From Candidatus Mediterraneibacter intestinipullorum (lineage in GTDB: Bacteria > Bacillota > Clostridia > Lachnospirales > Lachnospiraceae): DNA of 55,483 nucleotides. Below, piece after piece: positions 7,753 to 16,409 of the stretch. A program made the translations under genes and the position numbers. The number at the start of each line of letters is the position of its first letter. Position 1 is the stretch's first letter. The stretch lies in contig DWYM01000121.1 in the NCBI GenBank assembly GCA_019118665.1, forward strand, positions 1 to 55,483, given 5' to 3'. A model generated the notes under the pieces. The model was not told where the DNA came from. It worked only from the letters and a program-made list of their open reading frames with translations, and made no database searches.

Positions 7753-10113
7753 TTATTGCACATGTTTCCGGCGCAATCCATTCCACACCAGCAGCGCTGC
7801 CAGTATCAGTACCAGAACGCCTCCGGCAGCAGAAACGGCTGTCCACGGAAATGCCTGACTGTCTTCCTCCCCGCGCTGTACCGTCGCGGAAGATACGCTG
7901 GCGGCCGCCTGCCGGGGCTTCTCCACAGACGCATCCTCCGTGTTCACCGGGCTTGCGATGAACTGGTATGTCTGTGTGTACTCTGCACTTCCCAGCCTCG
8001 TGTACGGCAGTTTCTTCGAAAACGCATCCAGTATCTGCTGATTCTGTCCACTGGTCTCCGCCTTGACGCCTTTTGCCTCGCTCAACGCGTCTGTCACCGC
8101 CTTGTCTGAGCTTTCTTTTGTCTCCTGGATATGTTCCTGAAGGGCGCTGACGTTTTCTTCCGCAGCCTGAAATACCTTGTCCGCATATTCCATATATGCC
8201 ATGTTGTTCTCTGTCAGGGCTTGCTGCTGCTTCATGCTGTTTTCCGATATTCCGGAAATGCTTTCTACAACAAACTCTGTGTTGATCTGCGGCTGGAATT
8301 GTGCCAGAGAGTCATTGTACAGCGCGATCTGCCCTTTTTCTTCTTCATTTCTCTGGATAAAGGTCTGCTTTGCGGCCTGAGCGTTCGCCTCCACAGGAGC
8401 CATGTACTCATCCTTCACAAGCTGACGGACTGATGTGATGTCCAGCTCATTGGCGTCTGCAAGCCCCTGCTTCATTGTATCCAGCGCCCCGCTCACTCCG
8501 CTGATAAGGGATAAAAATACGGCAGGTCGCCCGGCATCATCTGAGACCGGATTTCCGCTGCTGTCATAAACGGCGTCTGTCATTCCGGAGATACTGTAAG
8601 AAGCCGTGTCCGTGCTGTTGATCTTGTTCTTTATGTATTGAGAAAAATCAGCCGCATTGCCGGAGATCTCAATCCGGCTCTCCTTGCCCTCTGCATCACC
8701 GGAACCATACTTGGCCAGAAAGTCCTCGGCTGACGCGTATCCCAGCCTGGTCGCCTCGTCATCCCATTCTTTCAGCACCGCTCCCACGGAAACTTCAGCC
8801 TGATAATCCACCGTCAGTTCCTGAGCGTCCCCCGCGCCGGGAGCGGACTCGCTGAGCACAACAGGAACACTCACTGTCTCCGTCGTACCCGCGCTCTGCG
8901 CCAGCGCTGCAGCGATCTGCCTCATCAGAGTTTCCTCTTCACTTACGCCTGTTGCCTGGATGATCAGCTCCGGCACGTTTTGACCCCCGGAGTCATTCAA
9001 GGTCACAACAACCTTGTTTGTCTCTGCCTCAGTGACCGTCAGCTCAGGGACATTGAGCGCCGCGTCTCTGAGTACGTCTGTAAGCTTCCCCGCAAACTCT
9101 GTCCGGAGCTGTGTATTGTAACGAGTGATGGACGCATTGAGATTTTCTTTTATGCTGTTATTCGCATCGATCACACTCTGAAGCTCCTTTTGGAGTTCAT
9201 CTTTATCCGGCGCGCCCTCCACATAGGATGTCAGCGCCTGCTCAAGAGCCGCGTCCGCCGTCTCCGCTATAGACACTCCCTGATCGTCAACCGTCAGATC
9301 GATCTCAGCCACCTGCTCTGACAGTCCGGTCAGCAGATCGGAAAGGGTTTTCCCCGATTCTTCCAGTGTCTCGATTTCCTGCTGGATCTCCGTGACACAT
9401 AGCATGTACTGATCGTCTATGCTCTGCGCCAGCTCTGTATTCGCCTCCGTATACTCAGATATATCCAGCGTCTCGGTGGTATTCTCCTCCCGCCTGAGTT
9501 CCGGCGCTTCTACCAGAGCCACCAGGTCATAAGGTTCTATCCTGTCGATCGCGTCCTTGTCCCTCAAGTCATTCTGCATCACACTGACAGCTCCGTCCTG
9601 GGCAGTATGAAATTCTGTCAGTATGTTATTCAGATACATGTATGTGATGTTGTCGTTCAAATTCTTTGTATAGCTCACTACATTGTAGAGCAGCTCATAC
9701 TGCGCCTTCCCCGAATAGGACCGGTTCACCGCATACTCCAGATAAGCCGGCTGTGGCGCTGAGTTAATGCTCTCGACACTCTGTGAAAATGTTGCCGGTA
9801 TGATGATGTATGCGCCATATGTACCCGCGTTAAAACCACTTCTCGCCTCCTCCAGAGAAGCATACTCATAATCCGCGCCGGGAAACTGTGACAGGCTCTG
9901 TGCATAATTTGTCCTGCCCACGCTCCCCTGGACTCCTTCGTCCAGATTTACGACCGCGATCCTCGTGGATTCCTCTGCATCGCCCTGGTCCTTCTGCGCT
10001 GCCACAACGATATCCGGTTCCCGGGCGCCCTGCCCAAACAGGAATCCTGCTCCTCCCACTCCAAGTATTCCTGCTGCCAGCAGCAGCAATGTTCCGATTC
10101 GTCTTTTCTTCAC
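7753..10113 (-). CDS. esaA: T7SS extracellular/membrane subunit EsaA (short form)
   Basis: The 786-residue protein has an N-terminal membrane helix (about 6-26, AT-rich signal-anchor type), a very long extracytoplasmic region of alternating coiled coil and mixed domains, and one C-terminal membrane helix at about 757-778 followed by a basic tail. EsaA/YueB proteins span the envelope and project outside the cell. The usual staphylococcal protein has about 1000 residues and several C-terminal spans; this one has only one, so it is a shortened variant. The start is GTG at 10113 with GGGGAG upstream. It is the first gene of the T7SS operon, after the terminator of the upstream nagA unit. Confidence 0.85.
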   Translation of the reverse strand: MKKRRIGTLLLLAAGILGVGGAGFLFGQGAREPDIVVAAQKDQGDAEESTRIAVVNLDEGVQGSVGRTNYAQSLSQFPGADYEYASLEEARSGFNAGTYGAYIIIPATFSQSVESINSAPQPAYLEYAVNRSYSGKAQYELLYNVVSYTKNLNDNITYMYLNNILTEFHTAQDGAVSVMQNDLRDKDAIDRIEPYDLVALVEAPELRREENTTETLDISEYTEANTELAQSIDDQYMLCVTEIQQEIETLEESGKTLSDLLTGLSEQVAEIDLTVDDQGVSIAETADAALEQALTSYVEGAPDKDELQKELQSVIDANNSIKENLNASITRYNTQLRTEFAGKLTDVLRDAALNVPELTVTEAETNKVVVTLNDSGGQNVPELIIQATGVSEEETLMRQIAAALAQSAGTTETVSVPVVLSESAPGAGDAQELTVDYQAEVSVGAVLKEWDDEATRLGYASAEDFLAKYGSGDAEGKESRIEISGNAADFSQYIKNKINSTDTASYSISGMTDAVYDSSGNPVSDDAGRPAVFLSLISGVSGALDTMKQGLADANELDITSVRQLVKDEYMAPVEANAQAAKQTFIQRNEEEKGQIALYNDSLAQFQPQINTEFVVESISGISENSMKQQQALTENNMAYMEYADKVFQAAEENVSALQEHIQETKESSDKAVTDALSEAKGVKAETSGQNQQILDAFSKKLPYTRLGSAEYTQTYQFIASPVNTEDASVEKPRQAAASVSSATVQRGEEDSQAFPWTAVSAAGGVLVLILAALLVWNGLRRKHVQ

Positions 10114-10222
10114 CGTAGTATCATCTCCCCGTATCTCTGTCTTTTTTCGGTCATGTCATAAACTCTTCTTCCATACAAGGCGGATGCCGGCGTTTCCAGA
10201 AGTATCCGCAGGCTTTATCCCC

Positions 10223-10280
10223 AAAACAAAAAAGAGTTTCCTGTCCATGTACAAATAAGTACCCATTTCCAAGAAACTCT
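10223..10280 (-). terminator. Rho-independent terminator after nagA
   Basis: Arms AGAGTTTC (10273-10280 read on minus) and GAAACTCT (10233-10240 read on minus) enclose a loop with minor internal pairing. On the minus strand the stem is followed by TTTTTTGTTTT. It ends the ssu/nag transcription unit and separates it from esaA. I see no clearly convincing esaA promoter in the remaining 110 bases. Confidence 0.85.
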
Positions 10281-10340
10281 AACCACATTAGAATAGTATC
10301 ATATTATGCTCTGATTTACAACAAAATATTTCCTCAGATT

Positions 10341-11486
10341 TCACCTTCCCGCTATGATCACTCTGTCGATATTGTTCTGTTCGTCCAGAAGAAGGATATC
10401 TGCTGATTTCCCCTTTTCGATGCTGCCTATCTCATCATCCAGACCGATGAGCACAGCCGGGTTTTCCGTGAGCAGGGGAAGGATCTCTTCCTCGGTCCTG
10501 CCTGTGAACCTGAGCAGGTTCCGGTAAGCCTGGATAGTCGTGAGCGTGCTCCCCGCCCGGGTCCCATCGCTTTTTAACTTGGCATCGCCGTCCTCAACGA
10601 CCACATCATTTACCCCCAGCTTATACTCTCCGTCGGGCAGCCCTGCCGCCATGATGGAATCTGTGACCGCAACGACCCGCTCTGTCCCCTTGGCTTTCAG
10701 GATGATGCGGACCGTTCCCGGATGCAGGTGCCGTCCGTCGCATATCACCTCGCAGTATGCCTTGTCTGACTCCAGAAGGGCTCCGAATATGGCAGGGAAA
10801 TGCTGATGCATCAGTTTCATGGCATTTCCCACATGGGTACCCGCGTGGGCTCCGTTTTCGATCGCCCGCGCCGCGGTCTCATAGTCCGCGCCGGAATGTC
10901 CGATCGCCACCTGCATCCCAAGCCTTTTTAGCTCCGGTATAAACTCCGGCATCCCGGCCAGCTCCGGGGCGACCGTTATATACCTGATATCTCCTCCGGC
11001 CGCTTCCTGATAGCTCCTGAGCAGCTCGATATCCGGTGATTTTTTCAGCAGATGTTCGGGCATAGCGCCCTTGTACGCGGATGCCAGGAAAGGGCCCTCC
11101 AGATGGATGCCCGCGATCTTCGCTCCTTTATGCTCCATCTTTTTCCACTTCTTATACTCCCGGATGCACCATAGAGTCTGCTCCGGTGTATCTGTCAGTA
11201 TGGATATGAGAAAGGAAGTCGTTCCCTGGGACGCGAAGAACCGGCTGATCTTCTCGTAATCCTCGGCTGTGGCTCCGTTTACATCCACTCCCGCGCCTCC
11301 GTGGGTGTGGATATCAATAAAGCCGGGGACAGCCTTTTTGCCCTCACAGTCTACGACCTCATTGCAGCCCTGAGCATCCAGCACCCCGCACGCGGTCACT
11401 GCTTCGATCTTTCCGCCTTTTATCAGGATGTCCTTTTTTGAAAATCTGTGCTCCTGGTAAGTCTGTGCGTTTCTTAATAACAGCAT
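10341..11486 (-). CDS. nagA: N-acetylglucosamine-6-phosphate deacetylase family protein
   Basis: This amidohydrolase-fold enzyme would remove acetate from an N-acetyl amino-sugar 6-phosphate in the cytoplasm. The 381 residues show metal-binding HTH at H60/H62, the HLEGPF motif with E130, H197 in AIGHS, H218 near the substrate-binding AGTHVGNAM, and a catalytic Asp in AVTDSIMAAG. All catalytic positions of NagA are therefore present. GGAGGTG precedes the ATG. It is the last gene of a unit with an SsuABC-like importer, a NagB-like isomerase and an aldolase, and is followed by a terminator. GlcNAc-6-P is the family substrate; the gene context leaves open a related N-acetylated sugar phosphate. 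Confidence 0.92.
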   Translation of the reverse strand: MLLLRNAQTYQEHRFSKKDILIKGGKIEAVTACGVLDAQGCNEVVDCEGKKAVPGFIDIHTHGGAGVDVNGATAEDYEKISRFFASQGTTSFLISILTDTPEQTLWCIREYKKWKKMEHKGAKIAGIHLEGPFLASAYKGAMPEHLLKKSPDIELLRSYQEAAGGDIRYITVAPELAGMPEFIPELKRLGMQVAIGHSGADYETAARAIENGAHAGTHVGNAMKLMHQHFPAIFGALLESDKAYCEVICDGRHLHPGTVRIILKAKGTERVVAVTDSIMAAGLPDGEYKLGVNDVVVEDGDAKLKSDGTRAGSTLTTIQAYRNLLRFTGRTEEEILPLLTENPAVLIGLDDEIGSIEKGKSADILLLDEQNNIDRVIIAGR

Positions 11487-11536
11487 GTTTCACACCTCCT
11501 GTCACATCTGTCTGATATACTGTCTCTCATTTCGTC

Positions 11537-12694
11537 TTATCGTTCCATCTCTCTGTAACGCTGCGCCATCTCGTCCAGGCTGACCGGTTCGCCAAGCGGC
11601 GCTTTTCCGTAGGATCCAAACTGCACGATGAGGGTTCCCACCGCCTCTTTCACGCCTTTTTCAACGCACTGGAGGATGGCTTTTGTATCCTCGTCATCTG
11701 TTTCGCCGTACATGACAGCCGGCATGATAGGCGTAAGAAAGGCTCTCGGGTCAAACTGTTCTTTCTTCGTCTCCAGCAGTTCGTATATCTCTCCGATGGT
11801 CCCGCTGGTCCTCTTTTCCGGGTACTTATTGAAGAACTCTTTCATGTTCCTTGTCACTGCCAGCCGGATGTCCGTGTCCACGTTGATCTTCCGTATCCCA
11901 CACGGAATGGCGGCCCTAAGCTCATCCGCGGAGATGCCCGCCGTATCTGAAAGCTGTCCGCCCAGCGCGTTTATCTCATCTACGATGTATCTGGGCACTG
12001 TGGAGGAGCCATGGGACACAAGCGCGCAGAAGATGCCTTCATATGCCAGGCACTCGCTGATAGCTGTGGGGATCTCTTTCCTGAGTTTTACGTTTTTCCC
12101 TTTGGATGCACCATGCATTGTTCCATAGGAGATAGCAAGGGCGTCCACTCCTGTTTTCCTGATAAACTCTACTGCGCTGAGAGGATTCGTGTAAGTGGAA
12201 GCCGAAGAAAATACATGATCCTCCACTCCCGCAAGGACGCCCAGCTCGCCTTCCACGCTGACGCCTCTTTCGTGGGCGTATTTGACCACCTCTCTGGTGA
12301 GTTCCATATTTTCCTCAAAAGGCAGGGCAGACCCATCGATCATTACAGAGGTGTATCCCCCCTGGATGGCAGCCTTGCACGAGTCCAGGTCTCTCCCATG
12401 ATCCAGGTGCAGGACAACCGGGATGTCAGAAGTTTCTCCGTATTTTCTCACCGCATTGGCAATATTTTTCGCCCCGGCGATCTTATCCTCCAGGGAGGCA
12501 TTCATAAAATCAACTCTCCCGCCCATAAATCCGTTGGCAAGGTCTGCGCCCTGTAGGATGGCGGCGGAGCGGAAGGTCTCGTGTATCTCAATGACAGCCT
12601 TTGCCTGCGCAACGGCATTGACATTAAATGCGCCCTGTGCAAATCCGTTTTTTGCAGCCGATTCAAGAACCGGTCTTAATGGTACTAAAGGCAT
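11537..12694 (-). CDS. Class II fructose-bisphosphate aldolase family protein
   Basis: The 385-residue protein is a class II (metal-dependent) aldolase, with the HLDHGRD motif at 96-102 that supplies catalytic Asp and a zinc ligand. It also has GELG with the second-sphere Glu, SHGSSTVP, and the NVDTD phosphate-binding loop. The length is that of the longer class II subgroup. The reaction is reversible cleavage of a ketose 1,6-bisphosphate to dihydroxyacetone phosphate and an aldehyde. AAAGGGGGAAG precedes the ATG, 15 bases after the nagB-like stop. With the PFK-like and TIM-like genes nearby it would complete a route from a ketohexose 6-phosphate to triose phosphates. Fructose, tagatose or another ketose are all possible. 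Confidence 0.9.
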   Translation of the reverse strand: MPLVPLRPVLESAAKNGFAQGAFNVNAVAQAKAVIEIHETFRSAAILQGADLANGFMGGRVDFMNASLEDKIAGAKNIANAVRKYGETSDIPVVLHLDHGRDLDSCKAAIQGGYTSVMIDGSALPFEENMELTREVVKYAHERGVSVEGELGVLAGVEDHVFSSASTYTNPLSAVEFIRKTGVDALAISYGTMHGASKGKNVKLRKEIPTAISECLAYEGIFCALVSHGSSTVPRYIVDEINALGGQLSDTAGISADELRAAIPCGIRKINVDTDIRLAVTRNMKEFFNKYPEKRTSGTIGEIYELLETKKEQFDPRAFLTPIMPAVMYGETDDEDTKAILQCVEKGVKEAVGTLIVQFGSYGKAPLGEPVSLDEMAQRYREMER

Positions 12695-12709
12695 TTGTCT
12701 TCCCCCTTT

Positions 12710-13531
12710 CTAATCTTGTGTTCTGGCAACATATTCCGTAAACGACAATGTGATATCCGGGTGGTCTCTCAGGAGCGTCACCGGAAACGCTGCGGAAGTC
12801 TCACCATAGGCAGTCCGTCTCACGACCGCCCTGTGCCAGTTGCGGAAACATCCCAGCCGGATCTTTTTCGCTCCCAGTATCTCATATATCCCGATCGTGA
12901 CGCAGTACCGGGGCATATCTTCAAGGGCACCATTCAAATCTCCTATGGCGTTGGCTGTCCTCGTCTCCGGAGTGATCTCCAGCACCCGGGTCTTAAGAGC
13001 GCGGAATTCTTCCGGCGTCAGGGATCCATCAGCCTCATTGAACGCCACATGGCCGTTGATGCCGATTCCTCCGAAAGCGATGTCAACGCCTCCCAGCTCC
13101 CCGATCAGTTCCGGGATACGCTCCGGGCGCGCCGGATCAGGAAATACTCGCTGTTCCTCCGGCATGACCAGCTCCGGCCTGATCCTGGAATACACGTTGT
13201 TGTCCATAAATCCCCGGAAACTGAGGGGATGCTCTTTTGGCACCCAGTTTTTGTCATCGTCCAGATATTCATCCATGTTAATGAACCACACATCTTTCAG
13301 GCTGATACCCTGCTCATTTACCATCTGGACAAAATAAGGGTACTGTCCTACCGGTCCCACCGGGCAGATCATTACGGTTTTCTTCCCCTTTTCATTGTTG
13401 GCGCAGATCTCATCAATCATCTGGGCTGCCATTTTCCTGAACACGGTCTCATTGTCCTTTTCACAGAAAAGCGCCAGCTTTGGTCCATTGTCCAGAAGCT
13501 GATCTTTGTCATAAGAATAATATTCCTTCAT
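12710..13531 (-). CDS. nagB: Glucosamine-6-phosphate deaminase/isomerase family protein
   Basis: NagB-type enzymes convert an amino-sugar 6-phosphate to a ketose 6-phosphate and ammonia. In this 273-residue protein I see the FINMDEYL motif (D87-E88-Y89 region, general base) and GIGINGHVAFNE at 155-166, which holds the catalytic His and Glu. The order and spacing fit the family. The ATG at 13531 is chosen because AGGAGG stands 9 bases upstream. It follows an attenuating hairpin after the importer genes and precedes the aldolase. It is divergent from classic NagB (for example long inserts around 95-140), so substrate specificity may differ. It ends in TAG. Confidence 0.85.
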   Translation of the reverse strand: MKEYYSYDKDQLLDNGPKLALFCEKDNETVFRKMAAQMIDEICANNEKGKKTVMICPVGPVGQYPYFVQMVNEQGISLKDVWFINMDEYLDDDKNWVPKEHPLSFRGFMDNNVYSRIRPELVMPEEQRVFPDPARPERIPELIGELGGVDIAFGGIGINGHVAFNEADGSLTPEEFRALKTRVLEITPETRTANAIGDLNGALEDMPRYCVTIGIYEILGAKKIRLGCFRNWHRAVVRRTAYGETSAAFPVTLLRDHPDITLSFTEYVARTQD

Positions 13532-13556
13532 CAATCTCTGCCTCCTGTCCTTCATT

Positions 13557-13590
13557 TAAAAAGCTCAGGATGCCAGAGGCATCCTGAGCT
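13557..13590 (-). terminator. Strong intercistronic terminator/attenuator hairpin
   Basis: A perfect 13-bp stem (13562-13574 with 13578-13590, AGCTCAGGATGCC) with a 3-base loop is followed on the minus strand by TTTTT. It lies 12 bases after the stop of the substrate-binding lipoprotein gene and before the nagB-like gene. It probably reduces transcription of the enzymes relative to the binding protein. Confidence 0.88.
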
Positions 13591-13602
13591 GGTCTTAAAA
13601 CT

Positions 13603-14637
13603 TTATTCTCCCGCTTCTGTCATGATGTCAAGCATTACATAGTCTGTCACCGCCGGATCCACTGTGACCGCGCCCTGATCGAGCAGGTTCTGTTTCTGCG
13701 TCGTGTAGTATCCTTCTACCGTTCCGTCAGCAGCTCCCTCGGAGACCTCTTTGCCTGTCAGCCAGTCCGCGTCGCCCCTCTGGCTGTATACGGTGTCATA
13801 ATCTGTCGCCGTCTGATCCGCAACCCACTGAGCTACTTCCTCATAGTTTTCATCCGCCGCGTAGTCCATTCCTTTGAACAGGGCCCTTGTGAATTTTACA
13901 AGGGTGTCTCTGTTGTCTTCCGCGTAGGAAGGGGTACAGATCCAGCTCGCAAGTGAGACCGTGGTATCCTTAAATGTCATGTTGTCGCAGAGCTTTGCCG
14001 CTCCCTCTACCTCATCCAGGATCGTGAGGGTTCCCGGAGACCATGTCGCCGCCGCGTCAACGCTTCCGGATATGATGGCTGTCGGGATGTTCTCTGCCGC
14101 CATGTCTGTCGCCTGGATGTCATCCATTGTCATCCCCGCGCTGGAAAGTGCAAGTTCCAGAATATCCTGGCTGGATGTTCCTGATGAATACGCGACTGTC
14201 TTCCCTGCCAGGTCTTCGATGCTCGTGACTCCCGGACCTCCGATCACAGCGTCGCCGTTGGAGATATGGGAGAGCGCGAAGATCGTTGCATTTCCTTCAA
14301 TGCAGAGCTTATGCGCGCCCTGCCCAATGTAGCCGATGTCGATGGAACCTGACTCCATTGCGGAGATGATGTTCGGTCCATCCTGGAACTCCGTCAGCTT
14401 CACCTCGATGCCTTCTTCCTCGAAGTATCCCTTCTCGATCGCCGTCATTACTGACCAGAGACTTCCATAGTTAGGCATATACGCTACATTGAGCGTGATC
14501 GTCTCCTGGGAGGTCTGATCCGCGCCGTCCGTTCCACTGTCCGCCGTGCCGCCGCCCTGGGTGTCGTTTCCTCCGCATGCCGCAAGCGATAACATCATCG
14601 CTGCCGCAAGTCCTGCTGCAAGAAATTTTTTCTTCAT
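13603..14637 (-). CDS. SsuA/TauA-like substrate-binding lipoprotein
   Basis: The 344-residue product starts with a lipoprotein signal peptide ending in the lipobox LAAC (Cys21), then an acidic Gly/Thr linker and a periplasmic-binding fold of the SsuA/TauA/NMT1 class. Features include NVAYMPNYGSLW, the ESGSIDIGYIG loop and TAIISGSVDAAATWSP. Relatives bind aliphatic sulfonates, taurine, nitrate or pyrimidine precursors; the ligand here is not readable from sequence. AAGGAGG precedes the ATG at 14637. It is encoded after its ATPase and permease, and is separated from the following catabolic genes by a strong hairpin, as is common for binding proteins made in excess. Confidence 0.9.
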   Translation of the reverse strand: MKKKFLAAGLAAAMMLSLAACGGNDTQGGGTADSGTDGADQTSQETITLNVAYMPNYGSLWSVMTAIEKGYFEEEGIEVKLTEFQDGPNIISAMESGSIDIGYIGQGAHKLCIEGNATIFALSHISNGDAVIGGPGVTSIEDLAGKTVAYSSGTSSQDILELALSSAGMTMDDIQATDMAAENIPTAIISGSVDAAATWSPGTLTILDEVEGAAKLCDNMTFKDTTVSLASWICTPSYAEDNRDTLVKFTRALFKGMDYAADENYEEVAQWVADQTATDYDTVYSQRGDADWLTGKEVSEGAADGTVEGYYTTQKQNLLDQGAVTVDPAVTDYVMLDIMTEAGE

Positions 14638-14683
14638 AATAGTTCCTCCTTTGAAAATATTTTTGAATGGCTTTCCTTCGCCA

Positions 14684-15475
14684 TTACTTACGCACTTCAA
14701 GGTATTCCTGATATACCTGCTTCCATATGTAGTTTTTCAGTTCCATGAACCTCGGGCTCATCTTTGTCTCCTGATCTCTCGGATAAGGAATGTCAATATC
14801 CACGATATCACGGATGCGGCCCGGTCTTGCGCTCATGATCACTACCCGGGTCGCAAGGATGATCGCCTCTTCTACATCGTGGGTGATGAAAAAGCATGTT
14901 TTCCTCTCATTTTCCCATGTGAGGAGCAGTTCCGACTGGAGCTGCGTCCTTGTCTGGGCGTCCAGGGCTCCAAATGGCTCGTCCATCAGGAGCACTTCCG
15001 GCTGTACCGCATAGGCGCGGGCGATCGCCACACGCTGTTTCATACCTCCTGAGAGCTCTTTCGGATAGCTGTCCGCGAATTCCTCCAGACCTACCTTTTT
15101 CAGATATTTCATGGCGGTCTCCCGGGCTTCCTCATTGCTCATGCCCTTCAGCTTCAGCCCGAACATTACGTTTTTGATGACAGTCAGCCAGGGGAACAGC
15201 GCATACTGCTGAAATACAACGCCCCTCTCTGTACCTGTCCCTTCCACTTTCTTCCCATCCACATACACCGCTCCGCTTGTGGCGGGCAGCAGACCTGCTA
15301 TTATGTTGAGGAGGGTAGATTTCCCGCAGCCCGACGGACCTACCACGCAGATAAATTCATTTTCCTTTATATCCAGGTCCACGCCGTTCAGAGCCACCAT
15401 GGGACCTTTTTTCGTATCAAAGATTTTTTCCACATGGTCGATTTTTACTTTTACACTTCTCTCTTCTCCTGCCAT
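14684..15475 (-). CDS. SsuB/TauB-like ABC transporter ATPase
   Basis: A 263-residue nucleotide-binding subunit with Walker A GPSGCGKST (about 46-54), signature LSGGMKQR (about 143-150), Walker B VLLMDEPFGALD and the switch His in FFITHDVEEA. It matches the nitrate/sulfonate/taurine ABC family in length and in the GALD D-loop. It overlaps the end of the permease gene by 25 bases and precedes the binding lipoprotein. It should energise import of the compound that feeds the downstream deacetylase/isomerase/aldolase genes. Confidence 0.93.
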   Translation of the reverse strand: MAGEERSVKVKIDHVEKIFDTKKGPMVALNGVDLDIKENEFICVVGPSGCGKSTLLNIIAGLLPATSGAVYVDGKKVEGTGTERGVVFQQYALFPWLTVIKNVMFGLKLKGMSNEEARETAMKYLKKVGLEEFADSYPKELSGGMKQRVAIARAYAVQPEVLLMDEPFGALDAQTRTQLQSELLLTWENERKTCFFITHDVEEAIILATRVVIMSARPGRIRDIVDIDIPYPRDQETKMSPRFMELKNYIWKQVYQEYLEVRK

Positions 15476-16257
15476 CCTGTCAGCTTCCTTTCAAGAATCT
15501 TGATCACCTTTTCACAGGTCATGCCTATGATACCTATCAATATGATGTAGAGCAGCATAGGCGCCACTTCAAAACTGTTGTTCAACGACCGTATCCTCAT
15601 TCCGAGTCCTGCTACGGCTCCTGTCGATTCCGCCGCGATCAGCGTTGTGAGGGCAACGCTCACTCCAAGCCGGACGGCTGTTATGATGAACGGTGTGGTT
15701 GCCGGAAAGATCACCTTCACCAGGATGTCCCTGTCCTGGGCTCCCAGCACCTTCGCCGCTTTTATCAGCGTCTCGTCCACGTTGCGCACACCCTGATAGA
15801 TCGTCACGCTCATGATAAGGAATGTGGCGAGCCAGATGACGATCACCTGAGGTCTCCTGCCCACGCCCGCGGAGATGACCACAAGGGGAACATACGCCAG
15901 CGGAGGGATATTACGGATAAACTGGATCCAGGGCTCTACTATATTTCTGACCGGACGGTACCACGCCATCAGGAACGCCACCGGCACCGCTGTCACAAAT
16001 CCAAGGATGAATCCGAGAAATACGGAAATCATACTGCTTGAAAAATCCTGCCACAGCACTCCTCTTTCCACCATCGTCCTGCACGCTTCTATAATTGATG
16101 GGACAAATGGGAAGCTTCGTGCTGTTGACGGATTGACTGATAAGAGATACCACAGCACGATGGCTGCCAGGAATGACAGGAGCAGCCACGCCCAGTTAGG
16201 TATTTTCCCTATGATATCTTTTTTTTGCTTTATATTTTTCGTCTTTTTTTCACTCAT
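15451..16257 (-). CDS. SsuC/TauC-like ABC transporter permease
   Basis: The 268-residue protein has six predicted membrane helices. It carries the coupling-loop (EAA) sequence of the BPD_transp_1 family: KAAKVLGAQDRDILVKVIFP at about 170-189. Start at 16257 follows AGGAGG. It is the first gene of the importer unit. Its promoter has an extended -10 (TGCTATAAT) and lies just downstream of a perfect AAACGTTT-centred palindrome. Family members transport sulfonates, taurine, nitrate or thiamine precursors; the actual substrate is open. Confidence 0.92.
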   Translation of the reverse strand: MSEKKTKNIKQKKDIIGKIPNWAWLLLSFLAAIVLWYLLSVNPSTARSFPFVPSIIEACRTMVERGVLWQDFSSSMISVFLGFILGFVTAVPVAFLMAWYRPVRNIVEPWIQFIRNIPPLAYVPLVVISAGVGRRPQVIVIWLATFLIMSVTIYQGVRNVDETLIKAAKVLGAQDRDILVKVIFPATTPFIITAVRLGVSVALTTLIAAESTGAVAGLGMRIRSLNNSFEVAPMLLYIILIGIIGMTCEKVIKILERKLTGWQEKREV

Positions 16258-16319
16258 TCTTGTCTCTTCCTCCTGTTTCCACCACTTATTGCACAATCAC
16301 TCCCTGTTATTTAATGATA

Positions 16320-16328
16320 ATTATAGCA
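16320..16328 (-). promoter_or_regulatory. Extended -10 promoter of the importer unit
   Basis: On the minus strand TGC-TATAAT forms a perfect extended -10 (hexamer 16320-16325, TG element 16326-16328). No good -35 is seen at 17 bp, so the promoter probably needs the extension or an activator. It is 62 bases upstream of the permease start. Confidence 0.75.
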
Positions 16329-16357
16329 CATTCGTCGACCAAAACACACTTTTTTCG

Positions 16358-16371
16358 CCCAAACGTTTGGG
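16358..16371. promoter_or_regulatory. LacI-type operator, site 1
   Basis: A perfect 14-bp palindrome, CCCAAACGTTTGGG, with the central CG typical of LacI-family sites. Its centre (16364.5) is 42 bp upstream of the centre of the importer unit's -10 hexamer. The same core occurs at 20049 and 23031. Confidence 0.8.
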
Positions 16372-16409
16372 TATGTCGAAATCCGTCTTCCGAAGGAACG
16401 GTTTCCACA

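Noticed and set aside
12692-12712. nagB-like TAG followed in frame by the aldolase gene, as a third TAG-split gene
   Set aside because: Both proteins are complete families of normal length, and the aldolase ATG has a strong ribosome site between them. This is an ordinary operon junction and argues against TAG reassignment.
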